Origin: Pseudoalteromonas marina
Lineage (GTDB): Bacteria; Pseudomonadota; Gammaproteobacteria; Enterobacterales; Alteromonadaceae
DNA: 64,000 nt
Assembly (NCBI RefSeq): GCF_000238335.3
Contig: NZ_AHCB03000005.1
Span: forward strand, 682,001-746,000
Direction of reading: 5' to 3'
In this document: one piece after another, positions 38,201 to 46,395 of the stretch
Layout of the letters: each line of letters opens with the position of its first letter
How positions within the stretch are numbered: the stretch's first letter is position 1
The notes under the pieces: model-generated
What the model was told of the DNA's origin: nothing
The model's input: only the letters and a program-made list of their open reading frames with translations
Database searches by the model: none
Made by a program: the position numbers and the translations under genes

Positions 38201-38283
38201 ATTACAGCCGCCCAATTCCTGAGTCTGATTTACCAGACTTATATTTAAAGCTGGGTGAAGTACCATTTAAAAAAGTAATGTAG
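35272..38283 (+). CDS. Cache-HAMP-PAS-GGDEF-EAL cyclic-di-GMP protein
   Basis: This is a membrane-bound cyclic-di-GMP enzyme of 1003 residues. A TM helix near residues 14-34 is followed by a large periplasmic dCache-like domain (about 40-340; DWYIGVYKK near its end). A second TM lies at about 350-370, with HAMP (about 370-425) and PAS (about 450-560). GGDEF (about 570-730) has an intact RLGGDEF and an RxxD I-site (RSED) five residues before GGDEF. EAL (about 750-990) has ESLLRW in place of EALLRW, with DDFGTGYSSL, LKIDRSF and AEGVET intact. The start is GTG 35272. Both activities look possible, and the net output is unknown. Confidence 0.92.
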   Translation: MLYRRPPSRFGINSLSVKLSLLISSICLIAGVCAAFFMLKSEEKQLVFEEHEVLKSSTDLLVRQFKERIETKVNIAKQANNIVNEQLFQKNSPIDLTSKAQLQFNSDGTIRSASSDGLSAAFLPQEKFTPFYKQLFNNSEALWDVISPTLVYDFYNFYLITNDDFIRISPPNWALNAPADFRVSGGSTYKYVRESLGNSVEPEWSKVYYDRVWHDWVISLLVPIYSNNEFIGVTGSDITLNKLVSFLPIGDKEKNLLVFDSKGQLLAHPDLSTSLLAEYGKNNKKVAMDEFVNPQLKSIISEAIATKLPEYASSFLQNDEAHLINIQKIDQLDWYIGVYKKRSSTLSALQDLKLKFFGLFILYAILVALLLHQALQHLVLRRLHSLVYAVSSFGQGKLDTQFPEENKDEIGTLNGSFKDMSVEIRKLIDGLNQRITEKEIAEKAANRLSKAVAFSGTGVVITDENFVIEYVNPKMLEMTGYPESHFTRAPLLNIIASDMAILVEDIDIDLRSRNYWRGDTLIESKDKQPIWVSLSVSPIREEGGNITSYVASAQDISFVKESQRKMEQLAYFDTLTGLANRTFFRMQLRKSLALAERGHYAFSLFYFDLDEFKRINDTLGHDAGDQLLIQVANRLKKRLRSEDTIARLGGDEFAVLLSGIESQEHATDVANTIQQTLNMPIMLGNNEVIISASIGITMAPYDSLEEDQLLKHADLAMYEAKEKGRNTFHFYSQELNAAANERLFIENELRIALKEEQFVVYYQPQIDSRTQKVVGYESLLRWFHPTEGLIPPDKFIPVAEATGLIVELGEWVLQESCNFVVRLTEQNRENNVSINLSARQFKDSNLVPTLSKMIITSGVSAKRLHLELTESMLMGNVEAAIAQLHELKALGISISIDDFGTGYSSLSYLKRFPVDILKIDRSFVQDIPEDSNDMEITAAIIAMAQKLNLDVVAEGVETIEQVEFLQNNNCFIVQGYYYSRPIPESDLPDLYLKLGEVPFKKVM

Positions 38284-38289
38284 TTTTAT

Positions 38290-38316
38290 AATTGCGGGTT
38301 AACCACCCGCAATTTT
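38290..38316 (+). terminator. Terminator after the GGDEF-EAL gene, overlapping the yciH 3' end
   Basis: AATTGCGGGT, loop TAACC, ACCCGCAATT then TT. The hairpin lies 6 bases after the + gene. It contains the stop and last codons of the minus-strand yciH gene. Confidence 0.7.
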
Positions 38317-38628
38317 CACTTTAAACTTCAAGCCCTCTAAAATTGCTTTTAACTTATCTCGGTCATCGCCTTGGACTTCTATAACACCTTCTTTTACAGC
38401 GCCACCTTGGCCCATTTTACTTTTTATTGTTTTAGCTAACTTTTTTAAGTCATGTTCTTTTGGGTCTATGCCAACAACAAGCATTACGCCTTTACCTTTA
38501 CGGCCTTTTGTTTGACGCTCAATACGAACAAACCCATCTTTGAAAAGCTTAATATCAAGCTCTTTTTCTGGTTTTGGCTGGTCAATGCGTCCAGTGCTTG
38601 TTGAATATACTAAGTGACTATCTGTCAT
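38299..38628 (-). CDS. yciH: SUI1/eIF1-like translation factor YciH
   Basis: This is a 109-residue protein with the SUI1 fold. Visible features are VRIERQTKGRKGKGVMLVVGID, LAKTIKSKMGQGGAVKEGVIEVQGDDRDKL and a short C-terminus. Bacterial YciH resembles eIF1 and may aid start-site fidelity; its physiological role is poorly defined. The gene stands alone, convergent with the cyclic-di-GMP gene, and its last codons lie in that gene's terminator. Confidence 0.94.
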   Translation of the reverse strand: MTDSHLVYSTSTGRIDQPKPEKELDIKLFKDGFVRIERQTKGRKGKGVMLVVGIDPKEHDLKKLAKTIKSKMGQGGAVKEGVIEVQGDDRDKLKAILEGLKFKVKIAGG

Positions 38629-38762
38629 GGTTTACCTTATTCAGTCAAAATGTATTAAATAATGGCGTAAATAATAGCAAATTTGCTGTTGTGTGTTTTT
38701 CTTTTTGCTAAATACTTTTAACAGGTTATATTTAATCAAAGATACATTTAACGGAGAAATCG

Positions 38763-39068
38763 ATGAATTTAACTACCCGTACATCAGCCGATGGAAAAGC
38801 GCTAACAATACAAATAAAGGGAAAGTTTGACTTTAATTTAGTGCAGTCTTTTCGCCAAGCCTATGCTCAGATAGACAGTAGCACTAACAAAGTGATTGTA
38901 GATTTAAGAGAAACTGACTATATGGATAGTTCTGCACTAGGCATGCTTTTAAATATGAAAAAAACATTAGAAGATAAAGTGACTGTGTTTGAAATCACTA
39001 ATTGCCAGCCACAGCTGAAAAAAATATTACAAATATCGCGCTTCGATAAGAAATTTGATATTAGCTAA
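38763..39068 (+). CDS. STAS-domain anti-sigma factor antagonist
   Basis: This is a 101-residue single STAS domain of the SpoIIAA/RsbV type. The motif YMDSSALGMLLNMKK carries the Ser that a partner kinase would phosphorylate (Ser near residue 60). ACGGAGAAATCG upstream provides a good ribosome binding site. It overlaps the receiver-PP2C-kinase gene by one base (TAATG), so the two are co-translated. By analogy with HsbA in Pseudomonas and CrsA in Shewanella, it would act as the switch element in a partner-switching pathway. Its target is not identified here. Confidence 0.9.
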   Translation: MNLTTRTSADGKALTIQIKGKFDFNLVQSFRQAYAQIDSSTNKVIVDLRETDYMDSSALGMLLNMKKTLEDKVTVFEITNCQPQLKKILQISRFDKKFDIS

Positions 39069-40720
39069 TGTCAGCACACGTTCTTATTGTCGATGATCAG
39101 GCATTAAACCGTATTTTATTAAGTCAAATGCTCAAAGATGAAGGTTATCAGGTATCGATGGCCTTCAACGGCCAAGAAGCAATTAAAGTCCTTGAGCATA
39201 AAGCCATAGACATTGTGTTACTCGATGTAATAATGCCGGTTATGGATGGTTTTGAGACAGCCAAAATAATAAAAAATAAATACAGTGAAGTTTATTTACC
39301 TATTATTTTTATTACTTCGTTAGACGACAAAGCAAGTTTTGAAAAATGTTTAGAAGTCGGCGGGGATGACTTTATCCACAAGCCATTTGATAAAGTTATT
39401 CTTCACGCAAAAATTAAAGCTCATAGAAGAACTCGTGAGCTAAGCAAAAAAGCCAACCAACAAAAGCAACTACTCGAGTATCACCACAATCAAATTGAAC
39501 GTGAACACGAAATAGTGGAACACATATTTAATAATTCGCTCGAGAATCAAGATGATTTTAAGCAACATCTAGATTTTAATTTGTCGCCAGCGTCCATGTT
39601 TAATGGAGACATGTTTTTAGTTGCGCAAAGTCCAATAGGTAACTTGTATTGTATGCTGGGTGACTTTACTGGGCATGGCTTGGCAGCTGCTATAGGTGCG
39701 CTACCTGTCTCTCGCGCATTTTATACAATGGTAAATAAAGGTAAGGCCGTTAATGATATTGCCTTTGAGCTAAATACACTTCTTTACAACCTGTTACCGG
39801 GGCATATGTTTTGCGCGGCTACCATTGTTGAGCTCAGTGCGTCAGGAAAAAGTATATCAGCGTGGCTTGGTGGCTTACCCGATGCATATTTGATCAATAC
39901 TAAAGGTAATATAGAAAAGACATTAGAGTCTCAACACATGGCATTGGGTATATTAGACAAACATGAATTTGAGTACGATTTAATACATTTTGAAGTAAAT
40001 AGTGATACACGTTTAGTTTTTGCTACCGACGGCATAACAGAAACCACTAATAAGCAGGACGAGTTTTTTGCTGAAGAACGCTTTATAGCATCATTAAAAA
40101 GTAAGCCCATGATCTCTTGTGAAGATATAATTGCTGATGTAAGTGATTTTGCGCAGGGCTTACAACAACAAGATGATGTAAGCATTGTCTTGCTTAACTG
40201 TTTGCCTTTGCAGGTGGAAGAAAAGCCGAGAGAGCCTTTTTCAACGCTTGCCTTCAATTTGTCATTAAGCCTTAATTCAAAGCAAATTAAGCAAACCGAT
40301 CCTGTCTACGATATTGTCAATATTCTTAGTCGTATTGAGGGATTAAATGATCATCGCTCAAACATTTTTTTACTCCTTTCTGAAGCTTATAACAATTCAC
40401 TTGATCATGGTGTTTTAGGATTAGACTCCGCAATAAAGCTGCAAGAAGACGGTTTTTTTAAGTTTTATGAAATGCGTGAGAAAGCCATAAGTGAGTTAAA
40501 AGATGCCATGATCATTATTGATATACGCTACTGCCCAGAAACACTCAGTTTGTATTTTATCATTTGTGATTCGGGGAGGGGGTTCAGTAGCCAATCAAAT
40601 GATGAAATGAGTGGCAATAATGAATTTGGGCGTGGTCTTTCACTGCTTGAAGAAATTGCAGAAAAAGTCACATATAACGCCAGTGGTAACCAAGTAGAAA
40701 TGTCCTATAAGTTGATCTAG
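39068..40720 (+). CDS. Response regulator with PP2C phosphatase and HATPase kinase domains
   Basis: This is a three-domain, 550-residue switch protein. The receiver (1-125) has LIVDDQ, phospho-Asp in VLLDVIMPVMDGF, and HKPFDK. The SpoIIE/PP2C domain (about 165-385) has metal-binding GDMFL, GDFTGHGLAAAIGAL, FATDGITETT and QQDDVSIVLL. The C-terminal RsbW-like HATPase (about 415-550) has the N-box LLLSEAYNNSLDHG, CDSGRGF and FGRGLSLLEE. All key motifs look intact, so it should both phosphorylate and dephosphorylate the adjacent STAS protein under receiver control. The order receiver-PP2C-kinase matches CrsR/HsbR-type proteins. Confidence 0.92.
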   Translation: MSAHVLIVDDQALNRILLSQMLKDEGYQVSMAFNGQEAIKVLEHKAIDIVLLDVIMPVMDGFETAKIIKNKYSEVYLPIIFITSLDDKASFEKCLEVGGDDFIHKPFDKVILHAKIKAHRRTRELSKKANQQKQLLEYHHNQIEREHEIVEHIFNNSLENQDDFKQHLDFNLSPASMFNGDMFLVAQSPIGNLYCMLGDFTGHGLAAAIGALPVSRAFYTMVNKGKAVNDIAFELNTLLYNLLPGHMFCAATIVELSASGKSISAWLGGLPDAYLINTKGNIEKTLESQHMALGILDKHEFEYDLIHFEVNSDTRLVFATDGITETTNKQDEFFAEERFIASLKSKPMISCEDIIADVSDFAQGLQQQDDVSIVLLNCLPLQVEEKPREPFSTLAFNLSLSLNSKQIKQTDPVYDIVNILSRIEGLNDHRSNIFLLLSEAYNNSLDHGVLGLDSAIKLQEDGFFKFYEMREKAISELKDAMIIIDIRYCPETLSLYFIICDSGRGFSSQSNDEMSGNNEFGRGLSLLEEIAEKVTYNASGNQVEMSYKLI

Positions 40721-40764
40721 CTCTGTGAAAATATCCATGCTATCATTTCTGGCAACTTAGATGT

Positions 40765-41436
40765 ATGGATGGCCAAATGATTTCTTCTTATTTAACGCAA
40801 GCGCAGTTGCGCGTTAATGCAACCTTAATTACAGCCGAGCTTGAAAAGCTTGAACACTATTTAGCGCATACATCTTTGCCAGAAACGCGTTGGCAGTATC
40901 AAATACCTGAATTAGGTGAAGGCGGAGCGTGTAGCTTATTTGGTTACTTGCAAGATGAGCCTTTTAACCTTGCTGATTTTATAAATAACAATAGTAATAC
41001 CAATAGCAAGCTTGCACAGCTGCAAAGTATTGTTAACTATGTTCACGCGCAAACGGGTGTTGACTGGTATGGTATTTATCAATCAACAGACACTGACGAA
41101 GGTAAGCAACTTTTAAAGCTTGCTTATCATGGTGTACCTAGCCGCCCTCTATTTCCGCTTACAGAGGACTTTGCTGCAGGAAGCAATAATGTTCAAGTGG
41201 CGTTATCACAAAAAGGTCGCATTATTAATAATGTAGAGAAGTATTTAGCACAAGGTGGAGAGTATTATACCTGTGACCCTAAAGTTAAATCTGAAGTATG
41301 TTTGCCTTTATTTAATGCCCAAAATGAGTGTGTAGGTATTATTGATGCTGAAGCATTTGATAATGACTTTTTTGATGACAAAGTTTTGGCCATTTTAATT
41401 GCGTGTTGTATTAAAATTCCTCACTCACTCGTGTAA
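40765..41436 (+). CDS. GAF-domain protein
   Basis: This is a 223-residue cytoplasmic protein with a single GAF domain (about 80-220; WYGIYQS, then YYTCDPKVKSEVCLPLFNAQNECVGIIDAEAF). The CDPxxKSEVCLPL region resembles the active-site strand of free methionine-(R)-sulfoxide reductases (YebR family). The full cysteine set of that family is not clearly present. I therefore call it only a GAF protein. ATG 40765 is the first start; ATG 40777 is an alternative. It lies 44 bases after the partner-switching gene and may or may not be cotranscribed. Confidence 0.72.
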   Translation: MDGQMISSYLTQAQLRVNATLITAELEKLEHYLAHTSLPETRWQYQIPELGEGGACSLFGYLQDEPFNLADFINNNSNTNSKLAQLQSIVNYVHAQTGVDWYGIYQSTDTDEGKQLLKLAYHGVPSRPLFPLTEDFAAGSNNVQVALSQKGRIINNVEKYLAQGGEYYTCDPKVKSEVCLPLFNAQNECVGIIDAEAFDNDFFDDKVLAILIACCIKIPHSLV

Positions 41437-41516
41437 ATAACACTAGTCAACGTGATGTGCTTTTATGTTAAGCTAAGCTTAATTGCTAACCCATAAATAT
41501 AGATAAGAGATAGCCC

Positions 41517-42707
41517 ATGTTCTCAGTATTAAAACCATTACCAACCGATCCTATTCTTGGCCTTATGGCGGCCTATAAAAAAGATACAAACCCTAATAAA
41601 ATTGATTTAGGTGTGGGTGTTTATAAAGATGAGCACGGTAATACACCTGTATTAAACGCAGTGAAGAAAGCAGAAGCATTTCGCTTAGAAAATGAAACAA
41701 GCAAATCTTATATTGGCTTAGCAGGTAACTTAGACTACTGTCAAAAAATGGAACAGCTATTACTTGGTGAGCACCAAGCATTATTAGCAAATCGCGTGCG
41801 TACAGCACAAGCACCAGGTGGTACAGGTGCACTTCGTGTTGCTGCTGAGTTTATTAAGCGTTGTAATACAGATGCAACTGTATGGGTTACTACACCTACT
41901 TGGGCAAACCACATTAGTTTATTTGAAGCTGCGGGTTTAACCGTAAAAGAATACCCGTACTACGACTACGAGAATAAAGACCTGCTATTTGATGAGATGA
42001 TCAATACCCTTAAGCAAGTACCAAAGGGTGATGTAGTGCTATTACACGCATGCTGTCATAACCCAAGTGGCATGGATTTAAACGAAGCTCAGTGGAACAC
42101 AGTAGCAGAGCTTGCTAAAGAAGTTGGCTTTACACCATTAGTAGATATAGCTTACCAAGGCTTTGGCTCTTCACTAGAAGAAGATGCACGCGGACTTCGT
42201 ATTTTAGCTGATGCCGTTGAAGAGTTAATTATTTGCTCATCGTGCTCTAAAAACTTTGGTTTATATCGTGAGCGTATCGGTGCATGTTCATTAATTGCAA
42301 AAGACAGTGCGACAGCTGATGTGTCAAACTCAGTAATGTTAAGTGTGGTACGTAGCATTTATTCAATGCCTCCGGCACATGGTGCTGATATTGTTAACAC
42401 TATTTTAAGCAGTACAGAGCTTACGCAAATGTGGCATGCTGAACTTGATGAAATGCGTACGCGTATTAATGGCCTTCGTAGTTTAATTAAAGAAAGCCTA
42501 GCATCAAAAGACATAGCGCAAGACTTTTCATTTATTGAACGTCAACACGGTATGTTTTCGTTCTTGGGTATTAATAAAGAGCAAATTGAGCGATTACAAA
42601 AAGAGTACGGCATATACATTGTTGGCTCAAGTCGTGTCAACGTTGCCGGTGTTAGCAAAGCAAATCTTGATTACTTTGCAAATGCAGTTGCTGACGTTTG
42701 TAAATAA
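41517..42707 (+). CDS. tyrB: Aromatic/aspartate class I aminotransferase
   Basis: This is a PLP-dependent fold-type I transaminase of 396 residues. The start MFSVLKPLPTDPILGLMAAYKKD is typical of AspC/TyrB. The HNPSGMD loop, the PLP-lysine stretch SSCSKNFGLYRERIGA and the substrate Arg region SRVNVAGV are visible. It likely transfers amino groups between aromatic amino acids or aspartate and 2-oxoglutarate. TyrB and AspC cannot be separated by eye. The neighbouring tyrosine permease argues for an aromatic role. No TyrR box was found upstream, and a strong terminator follows. Confidence 0.85.
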   Translation: MFSVLKPLPTDPILGLMAAYKKDTNPNKIDLGVGVYKDEHGNTPVLNAVKKAEAFRLENETSKSYIGLAGNLDYCQKMEQLLLGEHQALLANRVRTAQAPGGTGALRVAAEFIKRCNTDATVWVTTPTWANHISLFEAAGLTVKEYPYYDYENKDLLFDEMINTLKQVPKGDVVLLHACCHNPSGMDLNEAQWNTVAELAKEVGFTPLVDIAYQGFGSSLEEDARGLRILADAVEELIICSSCSKNFGLYRERIGACSLIAKDSATADVSNSVMLSVVRSIYSMPPAHGADIVNTILSSTELTQMWHAELDEMRTRINGLRSLIKESLASKDIAQDFSFIERQHGMFSFLGINKEQIERLQKEYGIYIVGSSRVNVAGVSKANLDYFANAVADVCK

Positions 42708-42721
42708 ACGTAGCTAATATA

Positions 42722-42760
42722 AAAAAACCGCAATCCATTAATCACGGTGTGCGGTTTTTT
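42722..42760. terminator. Terminator between the aminotransferase and tyrP
   Basis: AAAAAACCGCA pairs with TGCGGTTTTTT around a 17-base loop. It is symmetrical enough to serve both convergent genes. Confidence 0.8.
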
Positions 42761-42793
42761 ATTAACTAAATTTTGGTATTACAAAAGCAAGCT

Positions 42794-43999
42794 TTAACCA
42801 ATTGCAGGTATAAATCCACTCATTTGCATAAATTGCGCAGTAATTATTAGCACACCACATAACGCTGCAATCAATAGCCCTATACTTCCACTGCGTACTT
42901 TATAACCAGTGTTGGTACTGGTTGAGGCACGTTGTTTATAAACCATAGTAACAGGTAAAAATACAGCCAGTACAACTAAAGCTATGGCGGCATAGCCAAG
43001 GGCCATTATAAAGCCTTGCGGGTAAAAAAGAGCAAATCCTAAAGGCGGTATAAATGTAATAAGCGCTGTTATAACACGGCCTTGGTTGTTATCTCCTTGT
43101 TTAAATGCATCAGCAAAAAAATCAAATAAACCTAAGCTTACACCTAAAAATGAAGTCGCTAACGCTAAATCAGCAAATAATTCCACCGCTATAGATACAT
43201 TTGAATTATGTGCAATACTTGCAACACTGGCTACAAAACCACTTAAGCCCTCACTATTGAGTAAATCGCTTTGGCTCATAATACCTTGGCTTAATAGTTG
43301 CCAAAATATGTAAATCACCAAGGGCAATGCTGCGCCTGCAATCATCACTTTACGCAGAACTTTTACGTCAAGACCTACGTATTTAACAATTGATGGGATA
43401 GAGCCGTGAAAACCAAAAGATGTAAATACCACAGGAATTGCCGATAATATTAGCCCTTGCTCAACGGGCATTTCGAGCAAGTGCTTTGATTGTACATAGG
43501 GCGTAAGCATATAAAATAGGCTAGCTAAAACAATCACCTTGATTGAAAAGAGTATTCTATTAAATTTATCTACCTTGCTAGTCCCTAGTGTAACCACGCT
43601 TGCAATAATGACCGCCAAAATAACGGAGCCAAATTGGGGGGCAATTTCTAATTCAAATCCAAGATTGATTCGCTCTTGAAGCTGAGCACCACCGCCTGCG
43701 ATATAAGCTGCACATAAAGCATAAAATAAAAACACCATTGAAAAATTGGCAATGTATTGACCGCGCTTCCCAAGCCAGCGTTTAGCAAGTGTATTTAACG
43801 TTGCATCACGAGGGGCAAACTGATGTAGCTCTAGCATCAGCAAGGCGGTGTAAGTCATTAATATCCAGCTTGCAACAATGAGTGCAAGTGCAGTCATAAA
43901 GCCTAAACCAGCAGAAGCGATAGGTAAAGCAAGCATACCTGCACCAATAGTGGTACCAGCTACAATTAACATGCTACCTGTTGTTTTATTTTTGAGCAC
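42794..43999 (-). CDS. tyrP: Tyrosine-specific (aromatic amino acid) permease
   Basis: This inner-membrane proton symporter belongs to the hydroxy/aromatic amino acid permease (HAAAP) family. Its 401 residues have about 11 hydrophobic helices. The N-terminus KTTGSMLIVAGTTIGAGMLALP and VFTSFGFHGSIPSIVKYVG are family signatures. TyrP, Mtr and TnaB are related, so the substrate is inferred. A TyrR box lies 92 bases upstream, which favours TyrP or another aromatic permease. It is convergent with the aminotransferase gene. Confidence 0.88.
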   Translation of the reverse strand: MLKNKTTGSMLIVAGTTIGAGMLALPIASAGLGFMTALALIVASWILMTYTALLMLELHQFAPRDATLNTLAKRWLGKRGQYIANFSMVFLFYALCAAYIAGGGAQLQERINLGFELEIAPQFGSVILAVIIASVVTLGTSKVDKFNRILFSIKVIVLASLFYMLTPYVQSKHLLEMPVEQGLILSAIPVVFTSFGFHGSIPSIVKYVGLDVKVLRKVMIAGAALPLVIYIFWQLLSQGIMSQSDLLNSEGLSGFVASVASIAHNSNVSIAVELFADLALATSFLGVSLGLFDFFADAFKQGDNNQGRVITALITFIPPLGFALFYPQGFIMALGYAAIALVVLAVFLPVTMVYKQRASTSTNTGYKVRSGSIGLLIAALCGVLIITAQFMQMSGFIPAIG

Positions 44000-44090
44000 T
44001 TAATTACCTTAATTATTATTAATTTACACGCACCATATAACTAGAACGGTAAAACTCAAATAGTTTTGTTATAAATGGTATTAAATAAAA

Positions 44091-44108
44091 TGTAACTTAC
44101 ATTTTACA
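44091..44108 (-). promoter_or_regulatory. TyrR box upstream of tyrP
   Basis: TGTAACTTACATTTTACA matches TGTAAA-N6-TTTACA at 11 of 12 fixed positions. It is placed about 92-109 bases before the tyrP start. The divergent EamA gene is 218 bases away on the other side, so tyrP is the likelier target. Confidence 0.7.
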
Positions 44109-44325
44109 GCTGTATATTTAAGCATTATTTAATCTTTAATATGATTAAATATCTATTCATAAACCCTTTACAGCGTATAATTTTATTACTAGATATTGAG
44201 CGTTTATATCTTAAGATTAAACTGACAGTTAAGTACGTGTACTGTAACTAATTTATTTATACGCTTAGCTGGTTTTTTCCCTTAAAACCCACTCGCTTTA
44301 TTTTTAACTTACAAAGGAATGGCAC
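44109..44325. other. Intergenic between the tyrP operator and the EamA gene
   Basis: This stretch is very AT-rich and has no credible ORF. It probably holds the EamA promoter; no clear -35/-10 pair stands out. Confidence 0.35.
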
Positions 44326-45213
44326 GTGCCTGTTAAGGTTTCTTATTTTTTAATGGTTCTTATATGGTCCACCACACCGCTGGGTATTGTGTGGAGTAGT
44401 GAGAGTGTTTCGCCATCACTAGCGGTGTTAATGCGTATGCTCGTTGGGCTATTCATTGGTGCGCTTGTTGTTGCAGTCACTAATGTAAGAGTGCCATGGA
44501 GTAAACAAGCTTGCCTACTCTATGCTTACTCAAGCATTGGTATTTTTGGTGGCATGTTATTGAGTTATATGGCGGCTAGAACAGTGCCTTCTGGCATTAT
44601 TTCACTTATGTTTGGATTGGCACCTATTTTATCGGGATTGCTTGCTCAACAGCTATTAAACGAGCCTAAATTTAGTTTAATAAAACTCATTGCTTTAGCA
44701 AGTGCGTTAGTCGGACTTTATTTTGTAAGCTATAACCAAGTACAAAACTCACAAACTCAGGGGCTTGGGCTTGTATATGTGTCTATGGCTGTATGCTTTT
44801 TTAGCTTAAGCGGTGTGATGATAAAGCGGGTGAAAATTGCAATTCACCCTATGGCCACAACATTTGGTGCACTAGTATTTGTAACGCCATTATTTTTTAT
44901 TGCGTGGTGGGTGCTTGATGGTGAGCTTAATATACAAAACTGGAATTTAAGGTCGCTTTGGGCAATTGGTTATTTAGGACTATTTGGGTCGTTAATAGGG
45001 GCATTAGCATATTTTCATGTTTTACAAAACTTAAACGCGAGCACCGTTGCGTTAACAACACTTATTACACCTAGCTTTGCAATAGGGTTAGGTGCGTGGC
45101 TTAATAACGAGCCACTATGTAAAGAGCTAATAATTGGCGCTGCTATTATTGTAATTAGTTTAGGCTTTTTTCAATTTGGTGATAAATACTTAAAAACTAA
45201 AAGTAAGCGCTAG
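44326..45213 (+). CDS. EamA-family (DMT) transporter
   Basis: This is a 295-residue inner-membrane protein with about ten helices in two EamA repeats. The N-terminal MVLIWSTTPLGIVWSSESVSPS and the end of repeat one (FGLAPILSGLLAQQLLNEP) are typical, and the second repeat ends TPSFAIGLGAWLNNEP. Such proteins export amino acids or metabolites; the substrate is unknown. The GTG start at 44326 has AAAGGAA about seven bases upstream. It is divergent from tyrP, so an amino acid export role is conceivable but unproven. Confidence 0.88.
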   Translation: MPVKVSYFLMVLIWSTTPLGIVWSSESVSPSLAVLMRMLVGLFIGALVVAVTNVRVPWSKQACLLYAYSSIGIFGGMLLSYMAARTVPSGIISLMFGLAPILSGLLAQQLLNEPKFSLIKLIALASALVGLYFVSYNQVQNSQTQGLGLVYVSMAVCFFSLSGVMIKRVKIAIHPMATTFGALVFVTPLFFIAWWVLDGELNIQNWNLRSLWAIGYLGLFGSLIGALAYFHVLQNLNASTVALTTLITPSFAIGLGAWLNNEPLCKELIIGAAIIVISLGFFQFGDKYLKTKSKR

Positions 45214-45311
45214 GGTGTGTTTAACTTTGTGGCTTGAAGCCTGTTTAATCGAGGGGCGGTTAATTAAATCACGGCGCAAAGTTTGTAACCTCGTAAATTA
45301 AGTAAAATCCC

Positions 45312-46190
45312 CTACATCTTAGCTATTTGAATGACCAAACGGCGGTTTTTATCGCGGCCTAAAATATTATCGTTGGTGTCTACAAAGCGTTTTTCACCAA
45401 ACCCCGTTGTTTTTACTTTATTTTCATCCACACCTAAGCTCACCATATAATCTTTTATCGCTTTTGCACGCTTACGAGATAGGTCTAAGTTGTTCCAACG
45501 ACCGCCATAACTGTCGGTATAAGAATCAATACTAATGGACTCAATGGTTGAATCGTTTTTTAGATACTCAGCAATTTTATCAAGGCGTTGCTGGGATGAC
45601 TTAGTTAACTTACTGCTATTAGATTGATAGTTCATCACTGTAAACGAAATATCCTCAAAGCTGTAAGGTAATAGTTCGTCACGGCATTGCAAAAAGGCCC
45701 AATAGGCTTGCTTAAAGTTTACACTTGAAATACCAACGGCAATTTTATCGGCACTATTTTGCCAGTCTTGGTAATAAAAAGTGGGGTAAAACCCTTTTTC
45801 AAGTTCTGTAAGCATTTCCCAAGCAGTTTGATTACCGAGTTCACCATCAAACTTTTTAAGTAGTTTCATATTTGCTATGTCGCGTGCTGGCAGCCCAGAG
45901 CGCCAAGAAGGAGGAACTGCTTTAAGCCCTGCAATGGCGTAATTTTCAGGGCGAACAACCATATCTAAATTGAAAGTTAGGTTTTTATTTTTACTCGCCG
46001 ATGCTTTAAAAATAGCCTCGCCATAGTAAGGTACCTCATGGTTCAACTGACATTGCAAACGTGTTGTTTTAACCACTTCCCAATTTGAACTGTCTTGATT
46101 TGCAGAGTAATTACGCATGGCCGCATGTGCACTGACGCTCAATAGCGCAGAGCTAATACTAACGCTCATTAATAATAACTTTAATTTCAT
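45312..46190 (-). CDS. motY: Sodium-type flagellar motor protein MotY
   Basis: MotY forms the T-ring with MotX around the polar, Na+-driven flagellar motor. ATG 46190 gives the signal peptide MKLKLLLMSVSISSALLSVS-AHA, with GGGGAG seven bases upstream. An upstream in-frame start would add 19 unlikely residues. The N-domain has AMRNYSANQDSSNWEVVKTT, FDGELGNQTAWEMLTELEKG and YPTFYYQDWQ, closely matching Vibrio MotY. The C-terminal OmpA-like peptidoglycan-binding domain (about 165-290) has SYTDSYGG, LSRKRAKAIKDYM and GRDKNRRLVI. No motX or stator gene is in the window. rnt is divergent. Confidence 0.9.
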   Translation of the reverse strand: MKLKLLLMSVSISSALLSVSAHAAMRNYSANQDSSNWEVVKTTRLQCQLNHEVPYYGEAIFKASASKNKNLTFNLDMVVRPENYAIAGLKAVPPSWRSGLPARDIANMKLLKKFDGELGNQTAWEMLTELEKGFYPTFYYQDWQNSADKIAVGISSVNFKQAYWAFLQCRDELLPYSFEDISFTVMNYQSNSSKLTKSSQQRLDKIAEYLKNDSTIESISIDSYTDSYGGRWNNLDLSRKRAKAIKDYMVSLGVDENKVKTTGFGEKRFVDTNDNILGRDKNRRLVIQIAKM

Positions 46191-46395
46191 CAAAGACTCC
46201 CCGTAAACCCGACACGCCAAAAATTTGGCTTTGTTCAGTACTACCATATTATATAGCAGTTAACACTTAGCTAGTATCACTTAAAGCAAGTTGTATGCCT
46301 AAAATTATAGGAATAAATAATAGGAAAAAGTCCCTAGCCGAACGGCACCTACTTTTGACATAATAGAAGGCTTATACCTACAAACCAAGAATACT

